The notes beneath the pieces were generated by a model. The model was given only the letters and a program-made list of their open reading frames with translations, had not been told where the DNA came from and searched no databases. A DNA stretch of 64,000 bases from ZAX-1 sp046533095 (lineage in GTDB: Bacteria > Bacillota > Clostridia > Lachnospirales > Lachnospiraceae), in contig JAJQRA010000030.1 in NCBI GenBank assembly GCA_046533095.1, positions 1-64,000 of the forward strand. Reading direction: 5' to 3'. Made by a program: the position numbers and the translations under genes. Below are positions 16,215 through 24,530 of this stretch, piece by piece (the stretch's first letter is position 1; every line of letters starts with the position of its first letter).

Positions 16215-16645
16215 TCATGCAGATTATCGTATCAATCGTGGCGACGATTTCGTTTGCCGTCCGATTTCATGTCCCGAGGGGAGAATATGTATATTGTGCC
16301 ATAAATGGAACGCTTGGCTGGGTTGCATATTGGTTTTTTATAAATCACGAGGTGAGCGTTAGTGTGGCATCTTTAGCGGCGACATTTATTATGGCCATAC
16401 TGTCGCGGATATTGTCGATTCTACGAAAATGTCCGGCAACGGTATTTCTAGTAACCGGTATTTTCACCCTGGTGCCCGGAGCTGGAATCTATAGTACAGC
16501 CTACTATTTAATAACGGGTGATATCACATTGTTTACCGAAAAAGGCATTGAAACATTTAAGATTGCAGGTGCAATTGTATTGGGGATTGTGTTTGGATTT
16601 GCACTGCCACAGATTTGGTTTAACAAGCTTGCAAAGCGGAAATAA
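16211..16645 (+). CDS. Threonine/serine exporter family protein, ThrE C-terminal type (DUF3815)
   Basis: A 144-residue protein of four or five membrane helices (MIMQIIVSIVATISFAV; SLAATFIMAILSRIL; VFLVTGIFTLVPGAGIYSTA; IAGAIVLGIVFGFALP). It corresponds to the second half of ThrE-type exporters; the segment LVPGAGIYSTAYYLI is typical. ATG 16211 follows GGAGGG by eight bases and overlaps the preceding stop by four bases. The pair probably forms one transporter complex. Confidence 0.85.
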   Translation: MIMQIIVSIVATISFAVRFHVPRGEYVYCAINGTLGWVAYWFFINHEVSVSVASLAATFIMAILSRILSILRKCPATVFLVTGIFTLVPGAGIYSTAYYLITGDITLFTEKGIETFKIAGAIVLGIVFGFALPQIWFNKLAKRK

Positions 16646-16854
16646 CGATATGGCTGCCATGGTGCCAAGTTTTTGGGAAGGCAAAATGGTAAAGGGCATG
16701 TTGGCAAGAAAATCCTATATGGTTTCGGACAAGTGCCCAAAGCAACCGATGAACTTCGGGCACAAAAATACCAAATAAAAGGGGATAGGCTACATAGCAA
16801 GGAACCTTGTTTATAGTACATTTTATTTCTCACACGATGCTAAATGCGTTGACT
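16646..16854. other. Spacer, no gene seen
   Basis: Between the exporter operon and the GH13 3'-end repeat. A 42-codon open stretch from 16650 lacks a ribosome binding site and family resemblance. A degraded third copy of the neighbouring repeat (TTTTATTTCTCACAC, near 16820) is the only feature noted. Confidence 0.4.
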
Positions 16855-16992
16855 TGATTAGGAAGTATGACTTCTTGTTTGCCTATGTAAACTTTTATTT
16901 CTCGCACTTCCAGAAATATGCATGATTAGGAAGTATGACTTCTTGTTTGTCTATGTAAACTTTTATTTCTCGCACTTCCAGAAATATGCATG
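16855..16992. repeat. Tandem duplication of the GH13 gene 3' end (about 69 bp)
   Basis: GATTAGGAAGTATGACTTCT starts near 16856 and again near 16924. The two copies are almost identical through ACTTTTATTTCTCGCACTTCC and AGAAATATGCATGA. The copy at 16963-16992 is the real end of the GH13 coding sequence; the other is an untranslated echo encoding the same last residues (HAYFWKCEK and stop). Confidence 0.88.
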
Positions 16993-18273
16993 ATATGCCG
17001 GTATGAGGCTTCCACCGCCAAAATCATGTGGTTTTCCGCTGATTAAATCAACAGCCCTTCCACATTCCGCATTAAAATGAGCGACATAGTCCTCACTATC
17101 TGCATTAATCGCGACAAGGACACGTTCTTTGTCTGTTTTACGCTGGAAAATACATTGCCTATCTGTTAGTAGGATAGAAGTAAAATCCCCATAATTTAAA
17201 GCGTCTGAATTCACTTTTGCCTGTGCGATATGGCTTATAAATTCTGTTAATTCCGTCCATTCGGGCTGATCAAAGGAAGGGCGCAGTGCGGGATCGCCAT
17301 CCTGCTTGGCTGCTTTAAAACCCCACTCACTCCCATAGTAGATGCAGGGAATTCCCGGCATACCAAAGCAAAGCGCATAAACTAAGGGCAGATGCTCTAC
17401 GTTTTTCATCAGGCTTGCAATCCGGGATACGTCATGGTTATCCACAAAAGAAAATAAATGTTTATTTTTATAAAGGGACCAGTTTTCCGGTCCAAACTGA
17501 TTTAAGAGGGAGTGGATGATTGTAAACATGTTCATTTCATTAAAACTGGAATGAAGCCCTGTGTAACAGTCATAATTTGTCGCAGAATGAAGCATGGCAG
17601 GATTCATTAAACGGGTATGGTCGCCGTGCATCATTTCACCTACAAGGAAAAAATCCTTTTTTTTGTTGTCGCAAAAACTTCTCAAACAGCGTACAAATTC
17701 CGGAGGCAGGCGGTAGGCAACATCAATACGCAATCCATCGATATCAAAATAGTCAATCCAAAAAGCGATGCTTTCCAATAGGTAGGCAACAAGTTCTTCA
17801 TTGTAAAGATTCAATTTCACTAATTCGTAATGGCCTTCCCAGCCTTCATACCAAAGCCCATCATTATAATTGGAGTTTCGATTAAAGTCTATGTAAAACC
17901 AATTTACATAATGTGATTTTTCCCGATTTTTTATAACATCTAAAAATGCAAAAAATTCTCTTCCGGCATGATGGAATACGCCATCTAAAACAATCTTTAG
18001 GTCATTTTCGTGTAAAGCCTTACAGACGTCTTTAAAATCGGCGTTGGTACCAAGGCGAACATCAAGTTTTTGATAATCCCTTGTATTATAGCCATGATTG
18101 TCTGACTCAAAGAGAGGTGAAAAATAAATTGCGTTGCACCCCAGCTTTTTTATATGGGGAATCCAGTCGATAATTTTCGTAATTCGATGGGTCAAAACCC
18201 CATCGTTTTCAAAAGGTGCTCCGCAAAACCCCAAGGGATAAATTTGATAAAATACACTTTCGTACGCCCACAT
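16963..18273 (-). CDS. GH13 alpha-amylase family glycosidase
   Basis: A 436-residue cytoplasmic enzyme acting on alpha-1,4 or alpha-1,6 glucans or maltodextrins. The (beta/alpha)8 barrel motifs are in order: region I DGVFHH, region II DGLRIDVAY with the nucleophile Asp (about residue 180), region III FLVGEMMHGD with the acid/base Glu, and region IV FSFVDNHDVSR with the transition-state Asp. There is no signal peptide and no N-terminal neopullulanase-type domain, and it is short for the family. The exact substrate is unclear; cyclomaltodextrinase or maltodextrin glucosidase are candidates. AAGGAGG precedes ATG 18273. Glycogen phosphorylase in the same window offers a matching pathway but is not adjacent. 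Confidence 0.9.
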   Translation of the reverse strand: MWAYESVFYQIYPLGFCGAPFENDGVLTHRITKIIDWIPHIKKLGCNAIYFSPLFESDNHGYNTRDYQKLDVRLGTNADFKDVCKALHENDLKIVLDGVFHHAGREFFAFLDVIKNREKSHYVNWFYIDFNRNSNYNDGLWYEGWEGHYELVKLNLYNEELVAYLLESIAFWIDYFDIDGLRIDVAYRLPPEFVRCLRSFCDNKKKDFFLVGEMMHGDHTRLMNPAMLHSATNYDCYTGLHSSFNEMNMFTIIHSLLNQFGPENWSLYKNKHLFSFVDNHDVSRIASLMKNVEHLPLVYALCFGMPGIPCIYYGSEWGFKAAKQDGDPALRPSFDQPEWTELTEFISHIAQAKVNSDALNYGDFTSILLTDRQCIFQRKTDKERVLVAINADSEDYVAHFNAECGRAVDLISGKPHDFGGGSLIPAYHAYFWKCEK

Positions 18274-18464
18274 AATAATATCCTCCTTGAATATGTGAAA
18301 TTTTTAACAAAATAAGGCAAAAGCCTACTTCGCAAATAGGATGTTTACTGGTAAGATATGCCCTGCATTCTAAAATAGTATAACATAAAGTGCGCGATTT
18401 GCATACTTAATATTTATAAGGGTGAAAGAATCGCAACAGGTTCTGGGAAAGAGAGGCCAGATAA

Positions 18465-19421
18465 ATGGATTACCAAGTGATTGTATTTGGTGTAATTGTA
18501 TTTTTGATGGGTCTGATGGCGGGTGTTTTAGGTTGGCATAGGGTGGAAACTGGAAAGAGGAGAAGAAAGCCGGTCCATCTAAAGGAACAAGATGACAAGG
18601 AAAAAGTAGAGCAGTTAAATCAATTGATTGAACCGCTTGGGTTTACCTATGATGCGATACAGGATATTTTTTATTCCAGAAAGGACAGCTGGCAGCGTAG
18701 ATTTGGATATGGGAGAATCTATGATGAGGCATCTGCACCACTTAATATGATCATAGACTGTGAACCGATTTATTTTGAGTATGATGGTAAAAAGTGGATG
18801 ATTGAGTTTTGGAAAGGGCAGTATGGGATTACGACGGGTGCCGAGGTGGGCATTTACTATACGAAAAAGGATGAGGCGGCTATCAATGGCTTGTTCCATG
18901 ATTTGATTTACAAATGCGTAGAGGACGAAGACACCTTGCAAATGCAGATGGTATTGTGGAAAGGGAATCGACGGCTTTTTTATAGGAAAGGATACCACTG
19001 GTGGCTGACAGGCTTTATGCTTGGGGAGTATTCCAGTGCAAAAGAACTGAAATTAGAAATAGAAATCACGTTAAAAGATACACAGATGCGGGATGCATTT
19101 ATGAAAGGCTTACATGAAGCCGGGTATCGGAATAAGGATATCAATGCATACGAAAATACGGTTTATGTTTGTTTTAAGGAGCCATACAGTGATCAGCCGT
19201 TTACAAAATCCAGATTGATTTCTTTCATGAAACAGCTTGAAAACAAGAGAAATTGTAGAATGTACCGAAAAGTAACGAAGGAATATATAAATAGCTATGA
19301 TAAGCTGCAGGCTTTAAAAGTGCGAGAACCAAATTTATATGATCTGCTAGAAAGGATGGGGAAAGGAAAACATTTTTTACGTAAACACTTTGCCCAAGAA
19401 AAAAGTGATGAGCCATTATAA
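18465..19421 (+). CDS. DUF4474 domain-containing protein
   Basis: A 318-residue protein with one N-terminal membrane helix (VIVFGVIVFLMGLMAGVLG, residues 5-23) and a domain typical of DUF4474: YDAIQDIFYSRKDSWQR, APLNMIIDCEPIYFEY and IEFWKGQYGITTGAEVGIY. This type is common in Lachnospiraceae and has no established function. It overlaps the start of the metallophosphoesterase gene, so the two are probably translated together. The downstream phosphoesterase context suggests membrane or envelope work, but that is only suggestive. Confidence 0.75.
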   Translation: MDYQVIVFGVIVFLMGLMAGVLGWHRVETGKRRRKPVHLKEQDDKEKVEQLNQLIEPLGFTYDAIQDIFYSRKDSWQRRFGYGRIYDEASAPLNMIIDCEPIYFEYDGKKWMIEFWKGQYGITTGAEVGIYYTKKDEAAINGLFHDLIYKCVEDEDTLQMQMVLWKGNRRLFYRKGYHWWLTGFMLGEYSSAKELKLEIEITLKDTQMRDAFMKGLHEAGYRNKDINAYENTVYVCFKEPYSDQPFTKSRLISFMKQLENKRNCRMYRKVTKEYINSYDKLQALKVREPNLYDLLERMGKGKHFLRKHFAQEKSDEPL

Positions 19422-20256
19422 TGAGAGGTTGGATGAAGTCTACAATAATGCTGTCTGTATCCCCTTGTGCCCGGAAAAGCCTTATGTGCTGATGAGCGAC
19501 TGCCACAGGGGAGATGGAAATTGGAACGATAATTTTGCGCATAACAAAAGCATTTATTTAGCGGCATTGAAAGAATATTATGACCGTGGATTTACGTATA
19601 TAGAACTTGGAGATGGCGATGAATTGTGGGAAAATAGGAGCATAGAGGAAATTATAGAAAAGCACTACGAGGTATTTAGACTGCTAAAAAAATATCATGA
19701 CTGTGGACGTTTCCTTATGATGTATGGGAATCATGATATGGAAAAACATGAGGGGCTGGTCATGAAGTGCTTTCCTAATATTCCGGTATTTGAAAGCATT
19801 TTGCTGAAAAATTGCGAAAACAATACAGGGATGTTTTTGTTGCATGGACATCAAGGGGATTTTATAAATGACACGCTATGGAAAGTGTCAAGGTTTCTGG
19901 TTCGCTATTTGTGGCGGCCACTTGAACTGCTTGGCGTAAAAGACCCAACCAGTGCGGCAAAAAATTATCGAAAAAAAGACAGGATAGAAAAAAAATTGGC
20001 CGCATGGGCGAAGAAGCATCATCAGATTTTAATTGCAGGCCACACCCACCGCCCATCTTTTGCAATACAGCCGGATAAGGATTATTACTATAATACCGGA
20101 AGCTGCGTACACCCATACAGTACGACTGCCATTGAAATATGCAACGGAAATATGACATTGGTAAAATGGATTGAAATGCCGGACAACTGCAAATATATCC
20201 ATGTAGAAAAAGAAATATTAGGTGGGCCGACACCATTAAGCAAGCTGCTTATCTGA
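19408..20256 (+). CDS. Metallophosphoesterase (calcineurin-like)
   Basis: A 282-residue protein with the full calcineurin-like metal-site motif set: MSDCHRGDG (D-x-H), ELGDGDELW (G-D-x-x-D-type), MYGNHDME (GNHD), LLHGHQGD and IAGHTHRP (GHxH). It should hydrolyse a phosphomonoester or diester with two metal ions; the substrate cannot be read from sequence. ATG 19408 is chosen as the likeliest start, overlapping the upstream gene by 14 bases. GTG 19405 or TTG 19390 are alternatives, and no clear Shine-Dalgarno is present, consistent with translational coupling. A ladder of short palindromes follows. Confidence 0.85.
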   Translation: MSHYNERLDEVYNNAVCIPLCPEKPYVLMSDCHRGDGNWNDNFAHNKSIYLAALKEYYDRGFTYIELGDGDELWENRSIEEIIEKHYEVFRLLKKYHDCGRFLMMYGNHDMEKHEGLVMKCFPNIPVFESILLKNCENNTGMFLLHGHQGDFINDTLWKVSRFLVRYLWRPLELLGVKDPTSAAKNYRKKDRIEKKLAAWAKKHHQILIAGHTHRPSFAIQPDKDYYYNTGSCVHPYSTTAIEICNGNMTLVKWIEMPDNCKYIHVEKEILGGPTPLSKLLI

Positions 20257-20265
20257 AATTTTGCT

Positions 20266-20405
20266 CCACACGCCTGTACATGGGTGGCACTGTATATAAA
20301 TAGCATTGATGGTTAAAAAAAAGATCGTGCACCCATACATGGGTGGGAAACTGGCGCACAAAGTAATATATTGCAAGACAGAACTACGCGCGCCCATACA
20401 TGGGT
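20266..20405 (+). repeat. Three spaced palindromic repeats (core ACCCATACATGGGT)
   Basis: CCTGTACATGGGTGG near 20272, ACCCATACATGGGTGG near 20333 and CCCATACATGGGTGG near 20393 stand about 60 bases apart. Each forms a short ACCCAT/ATGGGT stem followed by a GGTGG-like tail. They lie directly after the metallophosphoesterase gene. They are not a CRISPR array: the units are short and spacers are irregular. Confidence 0.65.
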
Positions 20406-20518
20406 GGAAAACTGCTGTAAAGGCCAGTCTTTCTTTATGCCAACAAAACAGATTCCTGTGTATGGTTGAGGTAAATTGACTATTTATTATAGATAATTTA
20501 TAAAAATTTCAAATAAAT

Positions 20519-20547
20519 TTGTCAAACAGAGATTAAAATGTTATAAT
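20519..20547 (+). promoter_or_regulatory. Strong promoter feeding the 20.6 kb structured element
   Basis: TTGTCA (20519-20524), a 17-base spacer and TATAAT (20542-20547). The predicted start near 20554 is the edge of the three-hairpin element. The GGCAC/GTGCC hairpin and TTTTT end at about 20615, so a transcript of roughly 60 nt is predicted. Confidence 0.7.
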
Positions 20548-20554
20548 GCCATAT

Positions 20555-20650
20555 TAATAGAAACAAAATGCTGTTCCTATAATCAGATCCAGGGCACGAA
20601 AAAATGTGCCTTTTTATCAGAACTTGCGCTGCAACTTCTGATAAGCTATA
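20555..20650. ncRNA. Three-hairpin element, copy A (candidate small RNA)
   Basis: About 95 bases forming three hairpins: TATCAGAA/TTCTGATA with an inner 4-bp stem (20615-20644), GGCAC/GTGCC (20593-20610), and GGAAC/GTTTC (20560-20577). A second copy in opposite orientation at 32752-32848 is about 84 percent identical, and the differences keep the stems paired. On the plus strand the middle hairpin is followed by TTTTT, resembling a terminator, and a strong promoter precedes it. It does not match an RNA family I recognise. Confidence 0.55.
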
Positions 20651-20784
20651 TTAAAGGTAGCAAATAGCGACAAGAAGGGATTCATTTGAAACTACAATAG
20701 ATAATATTGAAACCAGTGAACGAAACTTAATAGGGGCGAAACTCAATAAAAGAAAAAGTTCACAAATAGACATGAGAGGATAAA

Positions 20785-21765
20785 ATGATGACAATTGTAA
20801 TTACGATGTGCAAGCTGCTTGCAGCACTTGCCCTTGGCTATGGATTAAACAAGGCAGATATCTTTGACAGTGCTACAAGCAAAAAAATATCTTCACTCAT
20901 ACTGGATGTAACGAGTCCAGCACTGATTGTTGCAGCGGTGGCAAATGTGCAGGGGGTGAAGGATAGTAAAAGCGTTTTGATGTTGCTTTTATTCGGATTT
21001 GCTTTTTACGCTGTATTGCCGGTTCTTGCCTATATCATTGTAAGGCTGCTAGGGGTAGAAAAGGATTTGCGCGGCACATATATGTGTATGGTCATTTTTG
21101 CAAATACGGCATTTATGGCATATCCGGTAGTTGAGGCAGTGTTTGGAATGTCTGCGATTTTTTATACATCTATTTTCCATATGCCGTTTAACTTGCTGTT
21201 TTATTCGTTTGGCCTATATCTATTTGGAAAGGATGCAGCTTTAACGAAAAGAAACGAAGAGACGCTTCATGGGGGAAAAGAAGAGCTGCAAAGCAAGCAG
21301 AAATCTAAATTTTCCATACGTAAAATTTTAAATAATGGGGTAGTGTCTGCAATTTTAGCACTGGTCATTTATTTTGCAAATATTTCACTGCCTGATTTAG
21401 TGGTGGAACCACTTCAGTTTATTGGTGGCTTAACCTCCCCCCTCTCTATGATGGTAATTGGCAGTTCGATTGCAGGGTACTCTTTTAAGGAAATTTGGGG
21501 TCAGAAGAAGATTTATTTGTTTATGATCATCCGCCTTTTGATCCTGCCAACAGCCACATGGTTTCTCATGGGGGCATTGACACATGATACAATGATAACG
21601 GGAATTGCAACTGTTACGGTAGGTATGCCCATTGCATCGCTCGTAGCCATGGGTTCTGCCCAATATGACAAGCAAGGGAAAATTGGAGCGATCGGCGTGG
21701 TGTGTAGCACGATATGCTCACTCATAAGCATACCAATTATGTGTGCGTTAATCGGTGTCGGATAG
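20785..21765 (+). CDS. AEC family transporter (auxin efflux carrier type)
   Basis: A 326-residue membrane protein with about ten helices in two groups of five, split by a charged loop (about residues 150-185, KRNEETLHGGKEELQSKQ). Family features include LGYGLNKADIF near the N-terminus, FANTAFMAYPVVEA (about 108-121) and the helix-breaking MVIGSSIAGYSF in the second half. AEC proteins export small organic anions such as malate or malonate. The substrate here is unknown. GAGAGG precedes ATG 20785. It is monocistronic. Confidence 0.85.
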   Translation: MMTIVITMCKLLAALALGYGLNKADIFDSATSKKISSLILDVTSPALIVAAVANVQGVKDSKSVLMLLLFGFAFYAVLPVLAYIIVRLLGVEKDLRGTYMCMVIFANTAFMAYPVVEAVFGMSAIFYTSIFHMPFNLLFYSFGLYLFGKDAALTKRNEETLHGGKEELQSKQKSKFSIRKILNNGVVSAILALVIYFANISLPDLVVEPLQFIGGLTSPLSMMVIGSSIAGYSFKEIWGQKKIYLFMIIRLLILPTATWFLMGALTHDTMITGIATVTVGMPIASLVAMGSAQYDKQGKIGAIGVVCSTICSLISIPIMCALIGVG

Positions 21766-22107
21766 TATAGACCCTTATTTTATGCGGATTCTAGGTGCTT
21801 TCCCTACATTGAAATAGGTATTTTATACCATTTTGCCACCCTAATTTTTAGAATGAGAAATTTTGCTGGATTTGCGCTGAACTCATTAAACAGCTTTTCG
21901 ATTTGCATGATTATGATATATACGATGGAATGATGCTATGAAGAAGGGCAAGGGAAAGTTTGGATTTAACGAGCTTATCGGGCTTGGACTGTTTATAAAG
22001 AGAAGAGTGATATTATGCTGGACAAATGAAGTGTAAAAGCATATGAAGATCCCTTAAAGGGGTAGCAAAGTAATACCAACGTTCTTTAAAGGGTGGCGAT
22101 GAGTTAA
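21766..22107 (+). other. Spacer with a possible gene remnant
   Basis: A 32-codon frame at 21938-22036 (starting MKKGKGKFGFNELIG) has protein-like composition but no clear ribosome binding site. It may be the start of a lost gene. A short duplicated motif, CTTAAAGGGGTAGC near 22052 and CTTTAAAGGGTGGC near 22083, follows. No RNA gene or terminator stands out. Confidence 0.3.
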
Positions 22108-22321
22108 ATGTATAGTGGCTTGAACACAGTAGTTAATTTGATTTCTGAAATGAATGGGGAATTTGGAACAGATGAAGCTGGCATCAAGATTGTACGATTG
22201 GCAAAATTTCGCAATAATGAAAGAAGTCGCGGATGCTATACGTAGTGGATTCGGTTCTATATTCCAGAAATACTACGGTGAACAAAATTTTCCGCTTGAC
22301 TTTATTCAGGCATGGTATTGA
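22108..22321 (+). pseudogene. Frameshifted relative of the protein encoded at 42763-43155
   Basis: One frame reads NLISEMNGEFGTDEAGIKIV and RLAKFRNN; after a frameshift another reads EVADAIRSGFGSIFQKYYG. Together these align with NCIGEIGDEFDTDNAGVEII, RLAINRND and EVMEATRIGFGDMFQEYY of the 42.8 kb protein. The function of either is unknown. There is no start with a ribosome binding site. Confidence 0.6.
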
Positions 22322-22501
22322 AAAAAGAGATGTTTGGTCACCATCTGAAACATATATTACCAATAATTACAAAACCCAATAAATGGAACACATTAAAAAA
22401 GTGCCAATTTATTGGGTTTACATCCTTTGGGGCGTGTCCGCAAGGCATAAGATTTTGAATACTTATGATGTATATGTTTATGGGAGTGGGGAAAAGCAAG
22501 T

Positions 22502-23302
22502 CTATCTCCCCATATTCTTTGATTTTTCTACACAAGCTCTTTGAGCTGTAATAATACTGTTTCTAAATCCCTCTCGCTCTAATGCGGCAACCGCTTCAAT
22601 GGTAGTTCCTCCGGGCGAGCACACCATGTCCTTTAGCGTACCAGGGTTTAAACCGGTTTCAATTACCATTTTTGCAGAGCCCAAAACTGCTTGGGAGGCA
22701 AATTTATATGCCTGTGCCCGAGGCATTCCGTCTGCTACTGCGGCATCAGACATTGCTTCGATCAAGATGTAGATATAGGCCGGTGAAGAACCGGAAACAC
22801 CTGTAACCGTGTCGAGAAGATACTCGCTTACAATTTCAGACTTGCCGAAACTATTAAAAATGTCTGTGATTTCAGCTAATTCTGCCTCGGTGACATTTTC
22901 ATTTGGACAGAGTGCAGACATACCTTCTCCCACAAGGGCGGGCGTATTCGGCATAGCCCTTACAAGCTTGATTTCTTTTCCGAATAATCCGCTTAGGTAG
23001 CGTATCGACAAACCCGGCGCGATAGAAACGACGATGCTTTGCGCACTGACCGTACTTCTAATCTGGCTAATGACGTCCGGATAGACGTTTGGCTTTACTG
23101 CTAGGAATAAAATATCAGCAGCAGATGGGACGAGGTTGTCTGTTGTTGTTTGTATGCCATAAGAGTTTGCTAAAGACGTTGCCCCCTCTAAAGATAAAGC
23201 GGATGCGACAATCCGCATAGGATCAATGCCCGATGATAAAATACCGCCAATCATAGCACTGCCCATATTGCCACTACCAATAAAACCAATTGTTTTGTCC
23301 AT
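22502..23302 (-). CDS. proC: Pyrroline-5-carboxylate reductase
   Basis: A 266-residue enzyme for the last step of proline synthesis, reducing 1-pyrroline-5-carboxylate with NAD(P)H. The N-terminal Rossmann motif is GFIGSGNMGSAMIGG (residues 5-19). The C-terminal signature is GVSGSSPAYIYILIEAMSDA (about 163-182), continuing ADGMPRAQAYKFASQAVLG. Length matches the family. The start ATG 23302 has AGGAGG six bases upstream. A terminator-like hairpin for the upstream crotonase gene separates the two, so proC probably has its own promoter. Confidence 0.95.
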   Translation of the reverse strand: MDKTIGFIGSGNMGSAMIGGILSSGIDPMRIVASALSLEGATSLANSYGIQTTTDNLVPSAADILFLAVKPNVYPDVISQIRSTVSAQSIVVSIAPGLSIRYLSGLFGKEIKLVRAMPNTPALVGEGMSALCPNENVTEAELAEITDIFNSFGKSEIVSEYLLDTVTGVSGSSPAYIYILIEAMSDAAVADGMPRAQAYKFASQAVLGSAKMVIETGLNPGTLKDMVCSPGGTTIEAVAALEREGFRNSIITAQRACVEKSKNMGR

Positions 23303-23340
23303 AAATTACCTCCTAATATTGGGCTGTAGTGTTTCCTTTT

Positions 23341-23376
23341 ATAAAAAAGACAGCCGGCACTGCAAAACCGACTGCC
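23341..23376 (-). terminator. Rho-independent terminator of the crotonase gene
   Basis: On the minus strand, CAGTCGG pairs with CCGGCTG (one G-U) around TTTTGCAGTG and is followed by TCTTTTTT. It is oriented to end transcription from the enoyl-CoA hydratase gene before proC. Confidence 0.7.
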
Positions 23377-23415
23377 TTTAGGAGACGATAAAAAATATTT
23401 AAGAAAGAAAAACCA

Positions 23416-23475
23416 GCAACGATACAACATTCCCGGTAATGCAAGGTGTTTTGCCTAGCAAAACCCGAAGGGAAA
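23416..23475 (+). repeat. Dispersed element, copy 2 (left part)
   Basis: AGCAACGATACAACATTCCC, then GGTAATGCAAGGTGTTTTG, then CTAGCAAAACCCGAAG, closely related to the copies at 24321 and 28345. No right end is recognised. Confidence 0.65.
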
Positions 23476-23483
23476 GCCGTTAC

Positions 23484-24260
23484 TTAAAAATCAGTTAAAT
23501 CAGCTACTCTTTTTTCCATATATGCGGACATTCCCTCTTTTTGATCATGTGTGGCAAAGGTGAGGGCAAAGAGATTGGCCTCAAGTTCAACGGCATTTTT
23601 GATATCCAGATCATATCCGTTGTTGATGGCGGCTTTTGCAAGGGATACGGCATAGCTTGCTTTAGAAGCAATCTTTTCTGCTATTGCCTTTACGGTGTCT
23701 AATAGTTCGGCTTGAGGAACTATTTTATTTACAAGGCCGATGCGATATGCCTCGTCCGCTTTGATGGTATCACATGTAAAAATCAATTCTTTTGCCCGGC
23801 CTAATCCAACAAGGCGTGCAAGCCGTTGGGTACCGCCAAATCCCGGCGTAATCCCAAGCCCAACTTCCGGTTGTCCAAATCTTGCGTTTTCAGAGGCGAT
23901 ACGTATATCGCAGGCCATAGAAATTTCACATCCTCCACCAAGAGCAAAACCATTTACGGCAGCGATGGTAACTTGACGCATATTTGAAAGCCGAAAGAAT
24001 GGATTTGCAGCCCTTAGCCCAAAATTTCTTCCCTCTGCGGCAGTTAAGTTGGCCATTTCAGAAATGTCTGCACCTGCAACAAATGATTTCTCACCGGCAC
24101 CAGTTAGGATCACGACTTTCACATCATCCCTGCCTTCGATTTCAGTTAAAACTTCGTCCAATTCAAGTAAAGTTTCGCTGTTTAATGCATTTAGAGCCTT
24201 TGGCCTGTCGATGGTAAGAATCGCAATTTCATTTTCTACTTCTAAACGTAAATTATTCAT
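23484..24260 (-). CDS. crt: Enoyl-CoA hydratase / crotonase family protein
   Basis: A 258-residue crotonase-fold enzyme, most like clostridial short-chain enoyl-CoA hydratases that convert crotonyl-CoA and 3-hydroxybutyryl-CoA. Motifs: AGEKSFVAGADISEM (CoA-binding oxyanion-hole strand), NGFALGGGCEISMACD with the first catalytic Glu, and FGQPEVGLGITPGFGGTQRL with the second. Both glutamates are present, supporting hydratase activity. In butyrate producers crt normally sits with bcd-etfBA-hbd. Here it stands alone, so either a separate role or a scattered pathway is possible. AGGAGG precedes ATG 24260. Confidence 0.88.
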   Translation of the reverse strand: MNNLRLEVENEIAILTIDRPKALNALNSETLLELDEVLTEIEGRDDVKVVILTGAGEKSFVAGADISEMANLTAAEGRNFGLRAANPFFRLSNMRQVTIAAVNGFALGGGCEISMACDIRIASENARFGQPEVGLGITPGFGGTQRLARLVGLGRAKELIFTCDTIKADEAYRIGLVNKIVPQAELLDTVKAIAEKIASKASYAVSLAKAAINNGYDLDIKNAVELEANLFALTFATHDQKEGMSAYMEKRVADLTDF

Positions 24261-24320
24261 GTGGAACCTCCTAGTGTTAAAATAGTTAATAGGTAATTGT
24301 TTGGTACGATGTAAATTTGC

Positions 24321-24530
24321 AGTAACGATTCAGTACCCCGGTAACGCAAGGTGTTTTGTATAGCAAAAGTCCGAGAATCCATGCTTATTGAGCGATCAAT
24401 GTTCAAATAAGAGATAGTGCAAGATGTAAAAGTCAACATTTGCATTTTGTGTGCATCCATGTGGCTTTGCGTATGTCACCAATTTGATCTTTTACAAATT
24501 GATGATAAGGAGGTACGGCGGAATCATTAC
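24321..24530 (+). repeat. Dispersed element with inverted-repeat ends, full-length copy (about 210 bp)
   Basis: The left end is AGTAACGATTCAGTACCCC, followed by GGTAACGCAAGGTGTTTTG. The right end is GGAGGTACGGCGGAATCATT (24509-24528), an imperfect reverse complement of the left end with a three-base insertion. Related copies or half copies lie near 12361, 23416, 28345, 32874, 35248 and 35804. It has no coding capacity. Confidence 0.65.

Noticed and set aside
20266..20405. CRISPR-like array of ACCCATACATGGGT units
   Set aside because: Only three short units, with spacers of irregular sequence and length and no cas genes.
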